In this document: in pieces, positions 15,796 through 21,240 of the stretch
Numbering within the stretch: the stretch's first letter is position 1
Layout of the letters: each line of letters starts with the position of its first letter
IMG/VR virus record: IMGVR_UViG_3300013129_000045
Span: 1-21,240 of that record
Origin: a virus
Length of the DNA stretch: 21,240 bases
Direction: 5' to 3' (one strand)
Position numbers and translations under genes: made by a program
Notes under the pieces: generated by a model
What the model saw: only the letters and a program-made list of their open reading frames with translations
What the model was told of the DNA's origin: nothing
Databases searched by the model: none

Positions 15796-16759
15796 TCCTG
15801 GTGATACCACTACCAGTGGGGAAGTACAGAACACCAAGGCAAAGCCGCGGAAGAAGAAGGCCAAGGTCGTTCTTCCCCAGCGCAAGATGGGAGCCAACAG
15901 CATCAAGGATAGGGTGCCTGTCAAGTCAAGGCTTGTGGCTGTTGAGGGAAAGGATCTGCTCACAGAGCCAATTACCCTCACACAGAATTCCATGCAGCCA
16001 TTCAGGTCAATACCTAACCCCGATGATGTGATGCCTCACGACCAGATTGCACCCAACATAAGGGAGGCAATCATTACCAACTATGGCGAGGAGTTCTTTC
16101 GCAATAAGACCTGGACAGTTGGCATCATACGGAAGCTTACGAGAGCTATCTCAACACCAAGGGAGAATCTGACGGGCGCCCTCGCCCAGATCTGTGGACC
16201 AAAGTGTGCGTACAAGGACCTCTGTCCTCACGATATCGTTGGACGTGCTCCTATCGGAGACAGATGTCCTCAGGAGATGGCTCTGATCTCACTTCTCTAT
16301 AATGAGTATATGTCGTCTGTCTCTGACCGGTTGCGTACAGATGTTCAGTCACTGAAGGAAGATATCATAACGCACAACCTTGTTATGGGTCTGGTAGAGG
16401 CAGACATTGTATCTATGAGGCTGGATGGAACCATTGCTTCTGAGGGCTTTATTTCCCTTGCTCCAGCCGTTGTCAACGAGACCACGGGTGAGTTATATAC
16501 CAAGGAGGAAGAGGCGGTTGCTGTCCGTATCAAGGAACGGGTATATCGCCGAAGGGACCAGTTGTACCGCCAGCTCCTGGCCACGCCCGAGATGGCAGAG
16601 AAGTATCGAAGGAAGGAAGGAGCAGATCCACTGGCAAAGACCGCGTCACTCCTTTCCAGACTGGAGCAGTTAGTTACCAAGGTGGAGAGCAAGCAAATCA
16701 CAGATGGAGAAGTTATAGGCGATAGCAATGTCGCTGATCGAATCCCTCAAACCGAGTGA
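15785..16759 (+). CDS. Four-cysteine protein with basic N-terminus, 324 aa
   Basis: Start chosen at the GTG at 15785 because AGGAGG (15770-15775) lies nine bases upstream; longer forms would overlap the previous gene deeply. Residues 17-35 are basic (KAKPRKKKAKVVLPQRK). Residues 137-161 hold a cluster C-x3-C-x5-C-x13-C, read as ICGPKCAYKDLCPHD then APIGDRCPQE, suited to a zinc or Fe-S site. After it comes a helical region of about 130 residues (LLYNEYMSSVSDRLRTDV; ERVYRRRDQLYRQLLATPEM) ending in a coiled coil. I do not recognise the family with certainty. The overall shape (DNA-binding basic segment, metal site, helical oligomerisation region) would allow a small-terminase or DNA-tethering role. 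The last 32 bases overlap the nuclease gene, suggesting a shared function. Confidence 0.8.
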   Translation: MQGNPGDTTTSGEVQNTKAKPRKKKAKVVLPQRKMGANSIKDRVPVKSRLVAVEGKDLLTEPITLTQNSMQPFRSIPNPDDVMPHDQIAPNIREAIITNYGEEFFRNKTWTVGIIRKLTRAISTPRENLTGALAQICGPKCAYKDLCPHDIVGRAPIGDRCPQEMALISLLYNEYMSSVSDRLRTDVQSLKEDIITHNLVMGLVEADIVSMRLDGTIASEGFISLAPAVVNETTGELYTKEEEAVAVRIKERVYRRRDQLYRQLLATPEMAEKYRRKEGADPLAKTASLLSRLEQLVTKVESKQITDGEVIGDSNVADRIPQTE

Positions 16760-19700
16760 CCACACTCAGCAGAAGGAGTGGATGAAGTACGACAGGTATC
16801 TTGGTCGTACAATATCACCATCCTATATTGAGAGTGTCGCCACCTGTCCCGCCAAGGCCTACTTGGAGAAACTCACCAAGTCGAGCTATGACGCGTTCGT
16901 AAGCATCGCTGCGGATGCCCAGGGCTCTGCCGTGCACAATGCACTTGAGCAGGCCTTCAACTTCCTTCAATCAGGAAAGTCAAACTGGAAGTCAGCCATG
17001 AGCAAGAGCAAGGGCACCTATAACCCTAGCTCAAAGCAGATAGAATATATGCTCCGCAGGTCTCAGACAAGAGCGGAACTCTCCCTCAAGCAGCACATTC
17101 CCATCAATGACCCATCAATAGGAAAGATGCAATCCTACATACATGATGTCATCTTTGACTATGGCAAACGGTATCTCGACGACGAACAGGTCTTCCTCGG
17201 ATCGGAAATGAACGTCCAGACGAGGGGTCTGAAAGCTGGGGCACAGATAGGTGGTAACCTCGATCTAGCTCTGTACAACGCACGCACCAAAGAGATGGAT
17301 CTCATCGACTTTAAGTACGCCAGGAAGAAGGGGGCTGACATTGGCCACGACTTCCTGAGTGTTATGAAGCCAGGAGCAATGGATGCACCTGAGCAGCACA
17401 TTCAGCCCAAGATATATGCGTACTCATTGTTGGAGCGCAATGCGCAGATTGAGAAGATCCATTTCATGTATGACATCTACTGGGACTTCGAGTCAGGTAC
17501 GAAGAAAGGTAGACAAGTGGTCAAGGGTAAGAATCCATTTACCCGCCGGGACATGGCTAGTCTGAAGGCTGAGCTTTCTGACAGAGTGTCAGAAGTTCTT
17601 ACTCATGAGCGCCAACTATCTGCCAGCCTGAAGCGCGCAAGAGGATCCAATGTTCTCAGAGCTCTGGCCCAAGTACGTAAAGGAGCATGTAACCCAGCAG
17701 TATGCGGATCCTGCCCATTCAAGTATCAGTGCTCTTTCAAGAGCTTTGTCGAAGAGGCCAGGTATAAGGCAAAGGGAACGGGTGGTGAACTGTTTGCAGA
17801 CACTGAGCTAAGGAAGCTCTCTCACCTCGATGATCGACAGTTCAATGAGCAGATGAGCAAGCAGTACAGTGAATTCGTCAACGAGAAGAAGCGTATCTTT
17901 ACCGTTGACCGAGTGAAGCAGCTTCGTAGTGAGTTCCACTTTGACCGGCGCACTGCCTACGATATTGCCAAGGTAGAGGCAGAGGAACTAGGGAAGTCAT
18001 ACGAGAACATGCGCTATTACAAGCGAGGTCAGTTCGTTGACTCTCTCGAGAAGGGAGCATGGGCGGCAAGAGCAAGGCTACCATACAGTTTGCTTGATCC
18101 AGATGCACGAGCATCATGGATGACTACAACCATTCAGCGCAATCTCAAGGACTACTCAGAGGAACACGTCGAGCGTCTTGCCAAGGACTTTGATGTGCCT
18201 GTGAACCTTGCCCGTGAGGTCGTCATAGACAACGTCTACAAGGATAGGAACTTTGCTGCCCACCTCCATGGAATGGTAATGGATAATACCATAGAGGTTC
18301 TCAGGCAGGAGGGTATCTCTCTTGGAAAGTACGAGGGACAGCTGACCTATGACATGCAAAGGGACGTTGGCAAAGCACTCAAGCAATACCACCGTACGAT
18401 CAACAGAAACGTGGCTCTTACAGTCCAGGGCGCACTGGATCAGGAGTTTGTCCGCTATGTGATGACAGTGGATCAGGAGAAGATCAGATCGTTGATCAAT
18501 GTCGCTGAGCGACAGGATATCAAGGCTATCACTAAGGGATTGGTAGACATGGGTCTTATCAAGTCTGACCCTGACAAGTTTCTGTCTCAAGTTGCTCAGT
18601 CAGAATCCTTTGGGGCAGTCATAGAAAGATCACGCCTTGGATCACCAAAGTTCCCACTTGGGTCTCTGATGATCGCAGGCATGCTGACCTACATTGCCGG
18701 CGCAGAGTCTATCTCTCGGATAGTCGGCAACAAGATAGAGAAGTTCAAGTTTTACTCTACACATCAGGATGATCAGGTAGATGACGGAACCCACTCCTCA
18801 GTATACACTGTGTCACGACGACTCCTCTACAGTGACTTTGGCTCTTCGGTCCGTTTCGTCATGCGAAGAAGCAGCCAGGTTCTCCGTCATCTACGTGACT
18901 ATCGTGACTTCATGAAGGATGCAGTTACTCTGCTCACTGGGTATACCTCAACCAAGGCACAGGGGTTTGCCGTGCATATGGCAAAGGCCATGGGGGTGGG
19001 ACTGGAGAAGTCCGTCAAGTCCTTGGTAACCCTCTCTGATAGCACCATCAAGGAACCAAGGCTCTTGCTTGCAGGAACCGCCGCGGCCGCTGGGTTCTTC
19101 GCAGTCATTCCACATCTGGCAACCGACCGAGAGATTCGTAACCGAACGGAGGAACGCCGGAGAGCTTTCAAGGCCATCAAGAAAGCCAAGTGGAATAGTT
19201 CCTCTGGGGATAGGATAAATGAGTCTCCCCTCAGGGAGGCCTACCGATCATTCAGCCCATTCGGGTCCGGACTGTTCCTTGAGGCAGCAGCAAACTTTAT
19301 CGCCCCAGCCATGCGTAAGATAGCACTCATGTGCGAGACTCCTCTTGGGAAGAAGAGCTTCGTTGAAGCTGCATCAATGGTCAAGACCCATCTTCTTGAG
19401 GCATGGCAGGGTATGAAGCATCGAGCCGAGGATGTCTATGCCCAGAGTGATCTCAGGACAGTGCTCAAAGATCTCAGGCACGACATCGCGGAGTCCCATT
19501 CCAAGAGGGTTCTCACGACAGGCATCGATGTAGTAAGCAACGCTGCACAGAAAGTCAAGGCCACACTGGAAGAGTCAAAGCTCCGACAAAGGATGATGGT
19601 CTCTTCACTTGACAGAGCCAAGGGGCTATCAACCAGACTGAGAAAGACAGGTGCAGATCTCTCTGAGAAGGATCTGAAGAGGACCCTCGGGAAAGCAGCA

Positions 19701-20294
19701 TCTGAAACCATACACTCGGTTGATGAGATTGCCATGGCGTTCCCAGCAGGTGCCCCTGCCGTTTCAACTATTGCAGGGGCCGGCACTATGGGAACAGAGC
19801 GGGCCCTGCAACATGTGCATACTCAGTATAGACAGAATGCATATCTCAGGGAAAGAGGTGGGGTAGATCCTGACTACTACCAGTCATATAGGACAGAGAC
19901 AAACAGAAAGGACGGAGTGCAGTACCAGTATCCAAGGCGGCATCCAAGGCAACCTGTTGACATGAGTTCTCTCATGGAAGGCAGTGGAGTTGAATCACCT
20001 GGTATGCTTGACCTGTATACAGGGGGCGCCCGGGAGATTGATCCTGGCGTTGGCATAGCATCTGGAGGAGCATCTGCGCGACACATAGCGATGCCCGCTT
20101 CACAGAGACGCGCCAGGGTGATGAATGTACCACACGTCATCGAACCCGGGAGAGCGTTCGACGCCCAATGGGCCGATACTATTGGCGTCAACCGATTCGT
20201 AATGAGCAGGTCTCGGACGAGAGGGTCCTGGTACACGAATGGGAGCAATACACTCCAAGCATTTCATGAGGTAGTCCATGGGTATCAACGGTAA
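16728..20294 (+). CDS. Cas4/AddB-like Fe-S PD-(D/E)XK nuclease fused to a giant unrecognised C-terminus, 1188 aa
   Basis: Residues 28-340 form a RecB-family nuclease with all expected motifs in order: SPSYIESVATC with Cys40; GSAVHNALE with His70; GGNLDLAL with Asp179; DLIDFKYA with Asp194 and Lys196; QPKIYAYSLLE with Gln227; then C-x4-C-x2-C-x5-C (Cys321, 326, 329, 335). Cys40 plus the last three match the 4Fe-4S ligands of Cas4 and AddB, which cut single-stranded DNA ends. Free-standing phage versions are normally 200-350 residues. Here about 840 more follow: helical charged sequence (350-640), a hydrophobic segment at 643-666 (PLGSLMIAGMLTYIAGAES), another at 778-798 (RLLLAGTAAAAGFFAVIPHL), coiled-coil-like helices (900-990), and a Gly/Arg/Pro-rich tail. 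No helicase motif is present. The ribosome binding site is weak; the start overlaps the preceding gene by 32 bases. Confidence 0.9.
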   Translation: MSLIESLKPSDHTQQKEWMKYDRYLGRTISPSYIESVATCPAKAYLEKLTKSSYDAFVSIAADAQGSAVHNALEQAFNFLQSGKSNWKSAMSKSKGTYNPSSKQIEYMLRRSQTRAELSLKQHIPINDPSIGKMQSYIHDVIFDYGKRYLDDEQVFLGSEMNVQTRGLKAGAQIGGNLDLALYNARTKEMDLIDFKYARKKGADIGHDFLSVMKPGAMDAPEQHIQPKIYAYSLLERNAQIEKIHFMYDIYWDFESGTKKGRQVVKGKNPFTRRDMASLKAELSDRVSEVLTHERQLSASLKRARGSNVLRALAQVRKGACNPAVCGSCPFKYQCSFKSFVEEARYKAKGTGGELFADTELRKLSHLDDRQFNEQMSKQYSEFVNEKKRIFTVDRVKQLRSEFHFDRRTAYDIAKVEAEELGKSYENMRYYKRGQFVDSLEKGAWAARARLPYSLLDPDARASWMTTTIQRNLKDYSEEHVERLAKDFDVPVNLAREVVIDNVYKDRNFAAHLHGMVMDNTIEVLRQEGISLGKYEGQLTYDMQRDVGKALKQYHRTINRNVALTVQGALDQEFVRYVMTVDQEKIRSLINVAERQDIKAITKGLVDMGLIKSDPDKFLSQVAQSESFGAVIERSRLGSPKFPLGSLMIAGMLTYIAGAESISRIVGNKIEKFKFYSTHQDDQVDDGTHSSVYTVSRRLLYSDFGSSVRFVMRRSSQVLRHLRDYRDFMKDAVTLLTGYTSTKAQGFAVHMAKAMGVGLEKSVKSLVTLSDSTIKEPRLLLAGTAAAAGFFAVIPHLATDREIRNRTEERRRAFKAIKKAKWNSSSGDRINESPLREAYRSFSPFGSGLFLEAAANFIAPAMRKIALMCETPLGKKSFVEAASMVKTHLLEAWQGMKHRAEDVYAQSDLRTVLKDLRHDIAESHSKRVLTTGIDVVSNAAQKVKATLEESKLRQRMMVSSLDRAKGLSTRLRKTGADLSEKDLKRTLGKAASETIHSVDEIAMAFPAGAPAVSTIAGAGTMGTERALQHVHTQYRQNAYLRERGGVDPDYYQSYRTETNRKDGVQYQYPRRHPRQPVDMSSLMEGSGVESPGMLDLYTGGAREIDPGVGIASGGASARHIAMPASQRRARVMNVPHVIEPGRAFDAQWADTIGVNRFVMSRSRTRGSWYTNGSNTLQAFHEVVHGYQR

Positions 20295-21063
20295 GGCAGT
20301 AAAGGAACACTATCACGTCTTGATTGCGTATGGGGATCTTCACATACCCCGCAACAATAGAGGATATCAGAGAATACTCCTCGACATTATTTCAGACGTC
20401 CAGCCCGATGTTGTGCTCGACGGTGGGGACATCATATGCGCGGACTGTCTCTCAAAGTACCTCAAGAAGCACAGTCAGCTAGTTGGCCTGCAGGAAGAAC
20501 TGGACGAGGCATACATGTGGATGGTTTCTATCAACTCCACGGTTCCTTCGGCACGGAAGATCATGCTTCGTGACAATCACTTCTGGCGAAGGCTCGAAGA
20601 CAAGAAGAAAGGTGAGCTCTGGCTCGAGAGTCTCAAGGCGGCCGGCGGCCGTCAACTCCTGAGGCTCGAGGAACTAGGATGGGAGGATATGGTTGAATAC
20701 CAATGGAGGGATCAGCTGCTTTTCGTCCACGGTGATGATAAGGCAGGCAGCCAGGATTGTCCAGTGAACCGAACCCGCAACATGGTGCGCAACACCGGAC
20801 TCAGCATCGTGAGATTCCACTCCCACACCTCAGGAGTGGAAGTAAGAAGACACATGTCAAAGGAACATATGGCTATCCAGCTTGGGGCCTTCGAGGATCT
20901 TGACCACCCAGATATTTACATGAAGCACCCGAAACTGTCAAACTGGTCAACATCATTCGGGGTATTCTATCTTCCACGGGAGAAAGGCGAGAACTTCCAG
21001 TTCGAGCCAATCTTCTTCCGGGGAGGAAAGGCTGTCTTCAATGGAAGGGCATATGGACTCTAG
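20278..21063 (+). CDS. Calcineurin-like metallophosphoesterase, 261 aa
   Basis: Two-metal phosphoesterase fold. Ligand motifs appear in order: GDLH (Asp20, His22), DGGD (Asp51), RDNH (Asn100, His101), FVHGDD (His151) and FHSH (His181, His183). Family members cleave phosphodiesters or phosphomonoesters; phage examples are often linked to DNA metabolism, as are SbcD/Mre11 nucleases. The usual GNH is DNH and the usual GHTH is FHSH, so flanking glycines are lost while metal ligands stay. The protein is short and lacks the SbcD C-terminal cap. ATG with GAGG upstream; it overlaps the nuclease stop by 17 bases, so the two are translated together. A nuclease or phosphatase acting on the same DNA ends is a reasonable guess; substrate unknown. 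Confidence 0.88.
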   Translation: MGINGKAVKEHYHVLIAYGDLHIPRNNRGYQRILLDIISDVQPDVVLDGGDIICADCLSKYLKKHSQLVGLQEELDEAYMWMVSINSTVPSARKIMLRDNHFWRRLEDKKKGELWLESLKAAGGRQLLRLEELGWEDMVEYQWRDQLLFVHGDDKAGSQDCPVNRTRNMVRNTGLSIVRFHSHTSGVEVRRHMSKEHMAIQLGAFEDLDHPDIYMKHPKLSNWSTSFGVFYLPREKGENFQFEPIFFRGGKAVFNGRAYGL

Positions 21064-21080
21064 GCTCTGAACGGCGAGGG

Positions 21081-21224
21081 ATGCAAGATGTTCTGGTCGA
21101 CTATAGAGAAGACCAGAGGTCCTGCGCTCTCGGGCGCACCATTCCATCTCTTCTCCGTCTTATCGAGAAGCATGTTGAGGACAAGATGCTCCGCATGCTT
21201 CCATATATCCAGCTTGGCAGTTGA
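21081..21224 (+). CDS. Possible small protein, 47 aa
   Basis: An ATG at 21081 opens a 47-codon frame ending in TGA, with a helical-looking C-terminus (LLRLIEKHVEDKMLRMLPYI). GAGGG abuts the start codon, which is closer than usual. The same GAGGG is seven bases from an ATG at 21088 in another frame, open to the window end, but that frame's product (cysteine- and serine-rich) looks less protein-like. Either one may be real; the window ends too soon to decide. Confidence 0.35.
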   Translation: MQDVLVDYREDQRSCALGRTIPSLLRLIEKHVEDKMLRMLPYIQLGS

Positions 21225-21240
21225 CCTAATGGCAATTATA

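Noticed and set aside
16728-17763. CRISPR-Cas system suggested by the Cas4-like domain
   Set aside because: No cas1, cas2 or other cas gene and no repeat-spacer array are present in the window; Cas4-like folds are common in phages without CRISPR.
21229-21240. Possible start of a further gene (ATG GCA ATT ATA) at the right edge
   Set aside because: Only four codons are visible and no ribosome binding site stands out, so it cannot be supported.

Overview
The window looks like part of a tailed double-stranded DNA phage (Caudoviricetes) genome or prophage. It carries a recognisable head-assembly module: large terminase, portal, a fused prohead protease/scaffold, an HK97-type major capsid protein and a likely head-tail adaptor. 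Genes are tightly packed, stop and start codons often overlap (TAATG), and ribosome binding sites are strong (AGGAGG or AGGGG). I see no tRNA, rRNA, insertion sequence, CRISPR array, integrase or attachment site. The host cannot be read from the sequence; purine-rich Shine-Dalgarno sites and sigma70-like promoters only say it is bacterial.

Left arm (about 1-13314, all minus strand, read from right to left): terminase large subunit; a cysteine-rich 834-residue protein with hydrophobic stretches; portal; a small protein with a FCGPNRSFPVPD-type motif; a protease-scaffold fusion; a putative decoration protein; major capsid protein, followed by a clear rho-independent terminator; a 158-residue unknown; a protein with two Ig-like (Big_5/SbsA-like) domains and an adaptor-like C-terminus; a possible head-closure protein; and a truncated gene running off the left edge. 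The only two sizeable gaps in this arm each hold the same nonamer, GGTACAATA, at a plausible -10 position.

Right arm (about 13166-21240, plus strand except one gene): a small protein with a glycine-zipper membrane segment; a basic 503-residue protein; a short minus-strand helix-turn-helix regulator with its own promoter; a 97-residue unknown; a 324-residue protein with a four-cysteine cluster; a 1188-residue protein that starts with a complete Cas4/AddB-type Fe-S PD-(D/E)XK nuclease domain and continues for about 840 unrecognised residues with membrane-like segments; and a calcineurin-like metallophosphoesterase. A possible small gene follows before the window ends.

The left arm is a conventional capsid factory. 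The right arm is the unusual part. It pairs two DNA-processing enzyme folds with basic, membrane-prone proteins next to the packaging genes. This would fit either a DNA processing/recombination operon or proteins packaged in the virion and delivered with the genome; the sequence alone does not decide between these.
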